64,000 nucleotides of DNA from Anaerolineales bacterium (GTDB taxonomy: Bacteria > Chloroflexota > Anaerolineae > Anaerolineales > Villigracilaceae): the NCBI GenBank assembly GCA_030583905.1, contig CP129481.1, forward strand, positions 2,882,136 through 2,946,135, read 5' to 3'. Numbering within the stretch: position 1 is the stretch's first letter; every line of letters starts with the position of its first letter. This document shows positions 9,092-17,150 of the stretch, piece by piece. A model generated the notes under the pieces. That model searched no databases and was not told the origin of the DNA. It saw only the letters and a list, made by a program, of their open reading frames with translations. The position numbers and the translations under genes were made by a program.

Positions 9092-10558
9092 CTAGAATTT
9101 CCTGCTCCACTCTTTGGGCCAGCGTTCGACCACAACCTTCTTCTGCGTGAAGAATTCCACCGCATCGGTGCTCTGCCCGTGCATGTCGCCGAAGAAACTA
9201 TCCTTCCAGCCGCTGAACGGGAAGAACGCCATCGGCGCCGCCACGCCAATATTGATGCCAATATTGCCCGCTTCCACCTCGTAACGGAACCTGCGCGCCG
9301 CATTGCCGCTGGTGGTGAACAAACTGGCTTGGTTGCCATACACACCGCTATTGGCAAGTTGGATGGCATCGTCGATGGTGTTGACGTGCATGAGACTGAG
9401 CACGGGACCAAAAATCTCCGTCTTCCAGATCTCGCTTCCCGGCTGGACGTCGGACAGGATCGTCGGGCGGACGAAGTATCCACCCTCATAGTTTTTGACC
9501 TTCGTCCCGCGTCCATCCACAGGGATGCCTGCTCCCTCCTTTGCCCCGAGCCCGATCAACCCCTCGATGCGCTGCATCGAAGCCGTATTGATGACGGGTC
9601 CCATCTGCACGCCCGAGTCCATGCCGTAACCGACGGTGCGCGAAGCAGCGGCGTCACAAATTAACTCGGTGAATTCGTTCTTGGCTTCACCCACGGTCAC
9701 AGCCAAAGAAACCGCCAGACAGCGCTGACCGGCGCACCCGAAGGCTGAATCGGCGATGATCTTCGTCGCCATTTCCATATCGGCATCGGGCAGAATGATG
9801 ACGGGATTCTTCGCTCCGCCCTGCGCCTGCACGCGTTTGCCATGCTGCGCCGCAGTCGCGTAAATGTATTTCGCCACGTTGCTCGAACCGACGAAGGTGA
9901 TGGCGCGGATGGCGGGATGCTCAAGAATGCCATCCACCGCTTCCTTCGCGCCGTTGACCATGTTGACCACGCCCTTGGGGAAGCCGACCTGCTCGATTAG
10001 TTTGAAAATGTACTGCATCGTCATCGGCACTTTTTCGGAGGGCTTGATGACGTAGGTGTTGCCCGCCGCCAATGCATACGGCAGGTACCAGAATGGAATC
10101 ATGCCCGGGAAGTTGAACGGCGCGATGGTGGCACACACACCCACAGGCTGGCGGATCATGATCTCGTCGATGCCGGGGGCGATGTCTTCCACAAATTCGC
10201 CCTTGCCCATGTGCGGCATCCCGCAAGCGACTTCGATATTTTCATAAGCGCGTACCATTTCGGCTTTGGCTTCCTCGAACGTTTTTCCGCATTCGTTCGT
10301 GATGAGTTTGGCAATTTCATCGCCGTGCTCGCGCATGATATTGCGAAGTTTGAACAGATACTGCACACGGTCATTGACGGGCGTTCTGCGCCATGAGACG
10401 AATGCTTCACTCGCCGCCTTCGCAGCCGCATCCACATCCGCTTTGGTGCTGAGCGGAGTCTTCGCAATCACCTGCCCCGTGGCGGGATTAATGACGTCGA
10501 AATATTCTGTGACGTTTGGTTTCACCCATTCGCCGTTGATGTAGTTTAGGATATCCAT
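9092..10558 (-). CDS. mmsA: methylmalonate-semialdehyde dehydrogenase (CoA-acylating)
   Basis: Aldehyde dehydrogenase family enzyme of 488 aa that converts (methyl)malonate semialdehyde to propionyl- or acetyl-CoA with NAD and CoA. It shows the MmsA-specific pattern [20 protein letters not shown] (about residues 144-163) and the catalytic Cys280 in [11 protein letters not shown]. The motif EIFGPVL is also present. Malonate semialdehyde is the product of beta-alanine transamination, so this enzyme pairs logically with the omega-aminotransferases nearby. It begins [12 protein letters not shown], typical of the family. Confidence 0.93.
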   Translation of the reverse strand: MDILNYINGEWVKPNVTEYFDVINPATGQVIAKTPLSTKADVDAAAKAASEAFVSWRRTPVNDRVQYLFKLRNIMREHGDEIAKLITNECGKTFEEAKAEMVRAYENIEVACGMPHMGKGEFVEDIAPGIDEIMIRQPVGVCATIAPFNFPGMIPFWYLPYALAAGNTYVIKPSEKVPMTMQYIFKLIEQVGFPKGVVNMVNGAKEAVDGILEHPAIRAITFVGSSNVAKYIYATAAQHGKRVQAQGGAKNPVIILPDADMEMATKIIADSAFGCAGQRCLAVSLAVTVGEAKNEFTELICDAAASRTVGYGMDSGVQMGPVINTASMQRIEGLIGLGAKEGAGIPVDGRGTKVKNYEGGYFVRPTILSDVQPGSEIWKTEIFGPVLSLMHVNTIDDAIQLANSGVYGNQASLFTTSGNAARRFRYEVEAGNIGINIGVAAPMAFFPFSGWKDSFFGDMHGQSTDAVEFFTQKKVVVERWPKEWSRKF

Positions 10559-10593
10559 TGGTTACTCCGAATTCAAGATTAGAGGGTAAGTGG

Positions 10594-11463
10594 TTATGGA
10601 TCGATTGGTGATAGTCTAGCTTTTTGTTCCAAATATTTTCTATCATCAGGCAAATCCAGAATGTGCATCTTTCTATGGCAATTTGGACACAATGCTACTG
10701 TATTTTCTATTATGTCCTTGCCACCTCTTGATAGCCATACAATATGATGAGTTTCTAAATAAGGTTCGTTGTTTGAATCATTAAATGGAGCAGGCAAGCC
10801 GCAAAGTTGACAAATTCCATTTGCCCGCTTCTTGGTGTACGCCGCAACGTAACGGTCCCTGGAATATGTGAAAGTTTCCGATTTCTGTTTCTCGGGAAGA
10901 GGGCTTGCCAACAATGCTCGTCTTTTTAGGGTATCAGGTGAAAGTTGTCGAATCTCTTTTTCAATATCAATCGAATCGCTAAATTCACCCATTACAATTT
11001 CCAAAACCCGTGAAAGAACCGTTGACACCTCTGAATTAGGAACCCGATTAATCATTCCGCTCGACCATGGTTCCGCATACTTTAACGATAATTCAGCAAG
11101 CATTTCTGGAACATTTGGCGGTATGTTTTTCGTACCAAAATATGTAGCCGTGCTTAGTTCAATTCGAATATCTGAAAATTTATTTTGCTCCAAAAGAAGA
11201 ATAAATGTGCGAGGCTGTATTTCACACCAGAAAAAATAAGCTCTAGTCGCTTTTCTCCAAGTTCCCTGCTTGTCATTACGCTTTTGTCTAATGAAGCCAT
11301 CCTTTTTTGCCCGTTCATAAACAAGCAAGTCGTCTTCACTCAACTTCAAAGGTATGCGTTCGTCACCATTGTAAATAATCAAATTTCCCTGAATTGCTAA
11401 ACTTAATTGCTCTTCAGTTAAGGATGGATAGACTATACGAGAGCGTAGAATTTTTTTCTTCAT
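10594..11463 (-). CDS. HNH endonuclease, AT-rich probable insertion
   Basis: A 289-residue protein ending in an HNH nuclease domain. The motifs are CQLCGLPAP, then ETHHIVWLSRGGKDIIENTV and CPNCHRKMH; the two CxxC pairs should bind a structural zinc and the His residues a catalytic metal. The N-terminal 190 residues are not recognised. Base composition is clearly more AT-rich than the flanking enzyme genes, and AT-ending codons are common, which suggests recent acquisition. It lies inside a run of catabolic genes read in the same direction. Whether it is a defence nuclease or a selfish passenger is not known. Confidence 0.85.
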   Translation of the reverse strand: MKKKILRSRIVYPSLTEEQLSLAIQGNLIIYNGDERIPLKLSEDDLLVYERAKKDGFIRQKRNDKQGTWRKATRAYFFWCEIQPRTFILLLEQNKFSDIRIELSTATYFGTKNIPPNVPEMLAELSLKYAEPWSSGMINRVPNSEVSTVLSRVLEIVMGEFSDSIDIEKEIRQLSPDTLKRRALLASPLPEKQKSETFTYSRDRYVAAYTKKRANGICQLCGLPAPFNDSNNEPYLETHHIVWLSRGGKDIIENTVALCPNCHRKMHILDLPDDRKYLEQKARLSPIDP

Positions 11464-11498
11464 AAAATCAGTGAACCTGTGATCTTCAACATTTGACT

Positions 11499-12806
11499 TT
11501 AGACAGCCATCTTATCCATCAATTCCGCCAGCCCCTCGTCCAGCAGATTCAAGCCTTCGTCCAATTGCTCTTCCGTGATCACCAGCGGCGGGACGACGAA
11601 CAAAATATTCTTGAAATTAAAAACGTACACACCATTGGAAATGAGGAAGTTCTTAAGCGCGGTAATATCGAGCGGCTCTTTTGTTTCGCGGTTCTTCACC
11701 AACTCCAGCGCGGAGAACATACCGATGTAGCGCACATCTCCCACGGACGGATGTTTGGCTTTTAGTTCTTCCAGTCGCTTGCCGAGATACTTCCCAACCT
11801 TGCGAGCGTTTTCGAATATCTTGTCTTCTTCGTATGCTTCGATGGTGGCAAGCGCGGTGGCGCAAGCCAGCGCGTGACCGTTATACGTCAACCCGGCGAC
11901 AAGGGTATGGTCATCGAAATGTTTGGCGATATGTTCACGCACGATGACCGCGCCAAGCGGAACATATCCCGCTGTAATACCTTTGGCAGTGGTGATGATG
12001 TCGGGTGTGACCTTCCAGTTATCCACAGCAAACCATTCACCGGTGCGCCCCCAACCGCTCATCACTTCGTCCGAGATGAGCAGGATGCCATACTTGTCAC
12101 AAATCTTCCTCATGCGGGACCAGTATTCATCGGGCGGGATGATAAGTCCATTCGTGCCTGTCACACCTTCGAGGATGATCGCCGCGATCTGGTCGGGACC
12201 TTCGTGCTGGATGACCTCCTCCACGTGGCTGATGCACTCGCGATGACAGGTCTCCTTCGTCCAGCCAAAGGGACAGCGGTAGCAATACGGGTCGAGAAAG
12301 TGGACAACGCCCGAAATGGCAGGCTCGGCGGCGAGACGGCGATAATCGCCGGTCAGCGCGATCGCGCCATGCGTCGCCCCGTGATAAGAACGATAACGCG
12401 CTAATATCTTGTGCCTGCCCGTGTATTGACGGGCGATCTTGATGGCGTTCTCGTTCGCTTCCGCACCGCCAAGGGTGAAGAAGGTCTTTTTCAGGTCGCC
12501 GGGGGTGATCTCCGCCAGTTTTTTGCCGAGCAGACCGCGCGGCTCGGTGGCGGCGCCCGGGCTGGCAAAGGTCAGCACGGCGGCTTGGTCTTGGATGGCT
12601 TTCACCACTTTGGGATGCTGGTGTCCGACATTGGTGTTCACTAATTGGGATGCAAAATCGAGATAGCGTTTTCCGTCGGCGCTGTAGAAATACACGCCTT
12701 CCGCATGGGTCACAGGGATGGGGTTGACCGCTCCCTGCGCGCTCCATGAGAAAAAGGTGTATTCCTTGTTCAGGTCAACGATTTCCTGGGCAGATAGTTT
12801 AGTCAT
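11499..12806 (-). CDS. class III aminotransferase (omega-amino acid type)
   Basis: PLP-dependent aminotransferase of 435 aa from the ATG at 12806, chosen because GGAGACG lies just upstream; the frame is open to 12854. Motifs are TLGGAEANENAIKIAR, the acidic LLISDEVMSGWGRTG and the Schiff-base lysine in TTAKGITAGYVPLG. The stretch DPYCYRCPFGWTKETC and the overall pattern resemble taurine or beta-alanine aminotransferases. It probably feeds semialdehydes to the mmsA product encoded downstream. The substrate is inferred from context only. Confidence 0.85.
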   Translation of the reverse strand: MTKLSAQEIVDLNKEYTFFSWSAQGAVNPIPVTHAEGVYFYSADGKRYLDFASQLVNTNVGHQHPKVVKAIQDQAAVLTFASPGAATEPRGLLGKKLAEITPGDLKKTFFTLGGAEANENAIKIARQYTGRHKILARYRSYHGATHGAIALTGDYRRLAAEPAISGVVHFLDPYCYRCPFGWTKETCHRECISHVEEVIQHEGPDQIAAIILEGVTGTNGLIIPPDEYWSRMRKICDKYGILLISDEVMSGWGRTGEWFAVDNWKVTPDIITTAKGITAGYVPLGAVIVREHIAKHFDDHTLVAGLTYNGHALACATALATIEAYEEDKIFENARKVGKYLGKRLEELKAKHPSVGDVRYIGMFSALELVKNRETKEPLDITALKNFLISNGVYVFNFKNILFVVPPLVITEEQLDEGLNLLDEGLAELMDKMAV

Positions 12807-12835
12807 GTCGTCTCCGTAACGTTCGCACGTTAGAA

Positions 12836-12885
12836 CGTTGACAGGTTTGAACATTCTAACTTTCCAACATTCAAACCTGCCAACG
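12836..12885. repeat. inverted repeat / stem-loop between two aminotransferase genes
   Basis: The 16-nt arms CGTTGACAGGTTTGAA (12836-12851) and TTCAAACCTGCCAACG (12870-12885) match with one mismatch. The structure fills most of the gap between the two aminotransferase genes. It lacks a T tract. An RNA-processing hairpin or dispersed intergenic palindrome is more likely than a terminator. Confidence 0.5.
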
Positions 12886-12888
12886 GAT

Positions 12889-14187
12889 TTACTGCTTCAC
12901 TTCCTTCACGATCTCGGCATAGACGTTCAAGGTCTCATCGATGTCGGCATCGGAGTGTTCGTAGCACATGAACCACGGTTCGCGGGCATCGTGGTCGGGC
13001 ATGACGCCGCGCGCGATGGCTTTATCGGCGAGTTCCAGATAGAGTTCGTGATCGCTCTGCGCCCAGTCACGCTGGCAGGTGACAGACTCAGTGTTCAACG
13101 AGAAAGAGAACATGGCAGGGTAGCCCGTGAACACAGCGGGGATGTTGTTCTCTTCGAATATCTCCTTCAAGCCGTCCATCAGGCGCTGTCCGCGCTGTTC
13201 GATGGTCTTGAGAATGGGCTTGGTTTTGAGCAGGTTCAAGGTCGCATACGCGCCTGCCACACCGGGTTTGTTGTTGGTGTAGGTTCCGCCCTGCGCCACG
13301 CCATGTCCAATAATGGACATGATCTCTTTCTTTCCACCGAAGGCGGCGATCGGGTAGCCGTTGCCGAGGGCTTTGGCATACGTCACAAGGTCCGGGGTGA
13401 TGCGGTAGTATTCCTGTGCGCCGCCGTTCGCAATGCGGAAGCCCGTCTTCACTTCATCCAAAATGAAGACACAGCCGTATTCTTCGGTCTTTTTGCGGAT
13501 CAATTCAAGGAAGCCGTCCTGCGGATTGATGGCGGCGCAATTGCCCTGACACGGCTCGGTGATGACCGCCGCGATCTGCTCGCCGTAGGAGCGCATGACA
13601 CGCTCGAAGCCTTCAAAATCGTTGAACGGCAGAGTGATGATGAATTCGCGCATCGACTTTGGAATGCCTGATGAGGCGGGCACAGGGATCGGACTACGGC
13701 GGTTGCCATACGCGTCCACCGGTGAATAGGTGGACCACAAAGTGTGGTCGTGAAAGCCGTGATAATTGCCCTCGAACTTCAGGATGATGTCGCGCCCGGT
13801 GAAGGCGCGCGCCACACGGATGGCATGCATGGTGGCTTCGGTGCCGGAACAGGCAAGGCGCACCATGTCGATGGCCGGAGACATCTCCACGATCATCTCT
13901 GCCACTTCCACTTCGAGTTCGCCTGTCATGGCGAACAGAATTCCCTTTTGTATTTCTTCAATGACCTTTTGATCCACTTCGTCATACGCGTGTCCCAAAA
14001 TGATGGGACCGAATGCCATGCGATAGTCAATATATTTCTTTCCGTCCACATCCCACAAATGGGAACCTTTTGCCTTCTCCACGTAGGGCGTGATGCCATC
14101 CCCCCAAAAACGAAAATTGGAATTAACCCCCAACGGCGCCACCTTCTGCGCGCGCTGTTGCAACGACTGCGTCTTCGAGCCAAACAT
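12889..14187 (-). CDS. glutamate-1-semialdehyde aminomutase-like class III aminotransferase
   Basis: A 432-residue enzyme of the GSA-aminotransferase branch. Motifs are LACSGTEATMHAIRVARAFT for PLP phosphate binding, FILDEVKTGFRIANGG and the Schiff-base lysine in TYAKALGNGYPIAAFGG. The start MFGSKTQSLQQRAQKVAPLG follows an AAGGAGAAA ribosome-binding site. No haem biosynthesis gene is nearby. The context is two other class III aminotransferases and an Lrp regulator 19 nt upstream, so a catabolic aminotransferase or aminomutase role fits better than hemL. It is probably the first enzyme gene under that regulator. Confidence 0.85.
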   Translation of the reverse strand: MFGSKTQSLQQRAQKVAPLGVNSNFRFWGDGITPYVEKAKGSHLWDVDGKKYIDYRMAFGPIILGHAYDEVDQKVIEEIQKGILFAMTGELEVEVAEMIVEMSPAIDMVRLACSGTEATMHAIRVARAFTGRDIILKFEGNYHGFHDHTLWSTYSPVDAYGNRRSPIPVPASSGIPKSMREFIITLPFNDFEGFERVMRSYGEQIAAVITEPCQGNCAAINPQDGFLELIRKKTEEYGCVFILDEVKTGFRIANGGAQEYYRITPDLVTYAKALGNGYPIAAFGGKKEIMSIIGHGVAQGGTYTNNKPGVAGAYATLNLLKTKPILKTIEQRGQRLMDGLKEIFEENNIPAVFTGYPAMFSFSLNTESVTCQRDWAQSDHELYLELADKAIARGVMPDHDAREPWFMCYEHSDADIDETLNVYAEIVKEVKQ

Positions 14188-14206
14188 GATTTTTCTCCTT
14201 TATGAA

Positions 14207-14701
14207 TTATGCGTTTTCGTTATCGGTTGTTTCCTTCGCAATTCTTTCAGGAATCCTCCACTGATATACATCCTTTAAAACGATCGGTACGATGGAGGTC
14301 GTGGTCTTGCGGACCCCCGGCACCTTGCGTATCACCTCCGTTACGAAATAATAGACCTCGGATGTGTCCTTCGACACCACCTGGATGCTGATATCGTTCT
14401 GACCGATGCCGCACGCCACATAGGTGACGTTCTCGAACGACGCCATCTTCTTGGCGACCTCCAGGATCATGTCCGATTCGACCTCCAGCCAGACATCCGC
14501 CTTGATGGTGTACCCCAGTGACTCGGGGTTGACCACCGCGCTGATCTGGATGACCCCTTCGTCGATCATGCGGTCGATGCGGTAACGGATGGCGCGCTCG
14601 GAGATATCTCCCAGGCGGCGCGAAATCTCCGAAGCGGACATACGCCCATCTTCGAGGAGTAAATTGACAATTTTTATATCTATTTTGTCGAATTCATACA
14701 T
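14207..14701 (-). CDS. Lrp/AsnC family transcriptional regulator
   Basis: A 164-residue regulator from the ATG at 14701, chosen because GGTGGAAAC precedes it; an earlier start at 14785 lacks such a site and would include the promoter. The N-terminal HTH reads IDIKIVNLLLEDGRMSASEI then ERAIRYRIDRM, and a RAM ligand-binding domain follows (YVACGIGQNDISIQVVSKD). It is the first gene of the minus-strand catabolic run and probably controls the aminotransferase genes that follow it. It is divergent from the GH36 gene. Confidence 0.92.
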   Translation of the reverse strand: MYEFDKIDIKIVNLLLEDGRMSASEISRRLGDISERAIRYRIDRMIDEGVIQISAVVNPESLGYTIKADVWLEVESDMILEVAKKMASFENVTYVACGIGQNDISIQVVSKDTSEVYYFVTEVIRKVPGVRKTTTSIVPIVLKDVYQWRIPERIAKETTDNENA

Positions 14702-14737
14702 GTTTCCACCATTCCGCTTCCGAAAATTACATGCGGT

Positions 14738-14766
14738 ACTATACACCCATCCATTTGTACGGTCAA
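14738..14766 (-). promoter_or_regulatory. promoter of the second Lrp gene
   Basis: Read on the minus strand, -35 TTGACC (14766-14761), a 17-bp spacer and -10 TATAGT (14743-14738) lie about 37 nt before the ATG at 14701. Confidence 0.6.
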
Positions 14767-14778
14767 GATGGAATTTTT

Positions 14779-14806
14779 TTGACATTCCGTCATTTTCTTG
14801 TACAAT
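14779..14806 (+). promoter_or_regulatory. promoter of the GH36 gene
   Basis: -35 TTGACA (14779-14784), a 16-bp spacer and -10 TACAAT (14801-14806) lie about 30 nt before the ATG at 14836. It is back to back with the Lrp promoter, so the regulator may affect both. Confidence 0.65.
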
Positions 14807-14835
14807 AACCCATCACACTTCCAGGAATACACTGC

Positions 14836-16395
14836 ATGAAAACCATCCCATTTGCAGAAATCAACAAACCGAAGATCGTCAAAGCAAAAGAATTGAAGAT
14901 CGAACTACCGTCCAAGCCGGTCCGTTTTTACCGGCACGGCTGGCAGTCGTGGTCATTGAGCGCATGGACGGATATATCCATCCTGCCCACCCAAAAACCG
15001 ACCATCTATCACCCACTGCAACTCGATGCCGTGTATGCGGATGAAACGAATCCGCATGGCTCATGGGTTGGCGCGGTCGAGTTCGCGGACGGGAACATCC
15101 TTCTGCTGGGAGCGCTTGCCACAGACGCGCATGTGTTCCTCACGGGGAATCAACTCGAAGGTCGGAGTGAGGCGGATGAGATCGAGTGGTTCGTCGCGCA
15201 CGGCGCGGAGAGTCAGGTCTTCGATAAATATGTCAACGAGTTAGGCATCCGTTTTGGCAGGGCAGACAAAAACCATGCGCCGCGCGTGTGGTGTTCGTGG
15301 TACAGCCTGTACACCGCGATCGATGAAAAACTTTTACACGAAACCTTTGACGGACTCGGCAGCCTGCCCTTTGAAGTTTTGCAGGTGGACGACGGCTGGC
15401 AAAAGAGTATCGGCGATTGGGAAGTTAACGAAAAGTTTCCATCGGGCATGGCGGCGCTGGCGGAAAGGATCAAATCGACGGGCAGGCGCGCGGGATTGTG
15501 GCTCGCGCCGCTGATCGCCGCAAAATCGTCACGATTGTTCCACAAACATCGGGATTGGTTTTTACGGGATAAAAAAGGACAGCTCGTTTCGGCGGGATTC
15601 AATTGGGGACAGCCGCTCTATGCGCTCGACACCACGCATCCCGACGTCCGCTCGTGGTTGGTTGCGCTAATGGAGCAGGTGCGCCGCTGGGGCTTTGACT
15701 ATTACAAACTGGACTTTTTATATGCGGGCGCGCTGCAAGGCAAACGGCACGTTGACATGCCGCGTGAAGCTGCGTACCGCGAATGCTTAAAATATATGCG
15801 CGAAGCGATGGGTGAAGGCGCGTTCTTTTTGACCTGCGGCACGCCGATCCTGCCCGCGCTTGGCATGTGCGATGCCATCCGCATCGGACCGGACGTTTCG
15901 CACGAGTGGGAGAACTACCGCAATGAGACCATCCTGCAAAACTTCACCACCCCCGGCACGAAGAACGCCATCCGCACGGTGGTTCACCGCTTATGGCTGA
16001 AAGACCTCGTCCACATTGACCCCGACGTGGCATATTTCGAGTCGAAGGAAAACCTTCTCGAAGAAGAGCACAAGGCCCAACTGCAAGACCTGGCGCTGAT
16101 CTGCGATTTCAAAGCCACCTCCGACCTTCCGCAGTGGATGACCGCCTCAGAGCGTGAACAGATCCGCGCGTTTTTGCTTGCGCAGCCAAACGTGACCCAA
16201 CTCAGCCGCTACGTCTATCAACTCGACGAGCGCACAGTGGATTTCTCCTCCGCCGTGGAATTGCCAAATCCGCCGCAGGGATTTGCCGCATTATGGGCGG
16301 AATTCCTCGGCTGGCTGGGTAATTGGCAATTCGTTCTGCGGATATTGAAAATGCTGGATGACAACGCGCTGAGAAAAAGAATTGCGAGAATATGA
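14836..16395 (+). CDS. GH36-type alpha-galactosidase
   Basis: Glycoside hydrolase clan D enzyme (519 aa) predicted to release terminal alpha-galactose by a retaining mechanism. The (beta/alpha)8 core has WCSWYSLYTAIDEK, VLQVDDGWQ and AGLWLAPLIAA. The nucleophile is Asp293 in YYKLDFLYAG and the acid/base is Asp353 in IRIGPDVSHEWEN. The protein is shorter than the classical ~720-residue GH36 enzymes and has only a short N-terminal beta domain. There is no signal peptide, so it is probably cytoplasmic and acts on imported oligosaccharides. The stop overlaps the next gene by 4 nt. Confidence 0.88.
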   Translation: MKTIPFAEINKPKIVKAKELKIELPSKPVRFYRHGWQSWSLSAWTDISILPTQKPTIYHPLQLDAVYADETNPHGSWVGAVEFADGNILLLGALATDAHVFLTGNQLEGRSEADEIEWFVAHGAESQVFDKYVNELGIRFGRADKNHAPRVWCSWYSLYTAIDEKLLHETFDGLGSLPFEVLQVDDGWQKSIGDWEVNEKFPSGMAALAERIKSTGRRAGLWLAPLIAAKSSRLFHKHRDWFLRDKKGQLVSAGFNWGQPLYALDTTHPDVRSWLVALMEQVRRWGFDYYKLDFLYAGALQGKRHVDMPREAAYRECLKYMREAMGEGAFFLTCGTPILPALGMCDAIRIGPDVSHEWENYRNETILQNFTTPGTKNAIRTVVHRLWLKDLVHIDPDVAYFESKENLLEEEHKAQLQDLALICDFKATSDLPQWMTASEREQIRAFLLAQPNVTQLSRYVYQLDERTVDFSSAVELPNPPQGFAALWAEFLGWLGNWQFVLRILKMLDDNALRKRIARI

Positions 16396-16811
16396 TGAAA
16401 ATCCCCGACTCTGTAAAACAATTGATCGCCAGCGCCCCGCTCGCGCATTTGACCACACTCAACGCGGACGGCAGTCCACAGGTGACGGTGGTGTGGGTTG
16501 GCATACAGGACGATGAATTCGTCTGCGCCCACATGACCGCGTATCAGAAAGTCAGGAACATTCAGAACGACCCGCGTGTGGCCTTATCCATGCTGGGGTA
16601 CAAAAAGACGGAATTGGGCTTGCAGGAATATCTGGTCGTGTACGGGAACGCCTACCTGACCGAAGGCGGCGCGGCGGACTTACTGCAAAAACTGGCGTAT
16701 TCCTATATCGCTCCCGATGTGGAATTCCCGCCTGAATCGGTTCGTAATCAGCCTGGTTTCATCACGCACATCGTCCCACAAAGGTTTGCGGGCGTTGGGG
16801 CGTGGAAGTGA
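16392..16811 (+). CDS. PPOX-class flavin/F420-binding protein
   Basis: A 139-residue single-domain protein of the pyridoxamine 5'-phosphate oxidase-like split-barrel family. It shows APLAHLTTLNADGSPQVTVV and KVRNIQNDPRVALSM, a pattern shared with F420- or FMN-dependent reductases that act on small molecules. The ATG overlaps the GH36 stop (ATGA), so the two are co-translated, although no functional link is evident. Cofactor choice between FMN and F420 cannot be decided here. Confidence 0.8.
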   Translation: MMKIPDSVKQLIASAPLAHLTTLNADGSPQVTVVWVGIQDDEFVCAHMTAYQKVRNIQNDPRVALSMLGYKKTELGLQEYLVVYGNAYLTEGGAADLLQKLAYSYIAPDVEFPPESVRNQPGFITHIVPQRFAGVGAWK

Positions 16812-16814
16812 AAA

Positions 16815-17150
16815 CTACATCATCTCATCCGTCTTCGCCGCCATGACGAAATCGTTCTGATACAAGCCATTCACCACATGCGTCCACCACTGCACGGTGA
16901 CCCTGCCCCACTCGACCACCATCAGCGGATGGTGGTCTTCCTTTTCGGCGGTCATCGCGATCTTGTTCACGAACGCCATCGTCTCGACGTAATTCTTGAA
17001 TTTGAACACACGCTGCAAACGCCGGATGCCGTCCGCTTCAATCAATTCCCATGCGGGGATCTGCGGCATCAACTCCGCGATCTCGGCATCGGTCAACGCG
17101 GGGTCGCCTTTGCGGCAGGGAATGCATTTTCCAGCGGCAAGGTCGGTCAT
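16815..17150 (-). CDS. 4a-hydroxytetrahydrobiopterin dehydratase (pterin carbinolamine dehydratase)
   Basis: A 111-residue PCD/DCoH-fold enzyme that dehydrates pterin-4a-carbinolamine and so recycles pterin cofactor. The family motif EKEDHHPLMVVEWGRVTVQWW holds the catalytic His pair, and the N-terminal CIPCRKGDPALTDAEI is typical. The ATG overlaps the stop of the transaldolase/isomerase gene by 4 nt. No aromatic amino-acid hydroxylase is visible, but tyrosine-degradation genes lie 25 kb away in this window. It is convergent with the PPOX gene, with a 3-nt gap. Confidence 0.92.
   Translation of the reverse strand: MTDLAAGKCIPCRKGDPALTDAEIAELMPQIPAWELIEADGIRRLQRVFKFKNYVETMAFVNKIAMTAEKEDHHPLMVVEWGRVTVQWWTHVVNGLYQNDFVMAAKTDEMM

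Noticed and set aside
12889..14187. Assignment as hemL (glutamate-1-semialdehyde aminomutase for haem synthesis)
   Set aside because: The family fits, but the context is an amine catabolism run under an Lrp regulator with two other aminotransferases, so a biosynthetic name is not justified.
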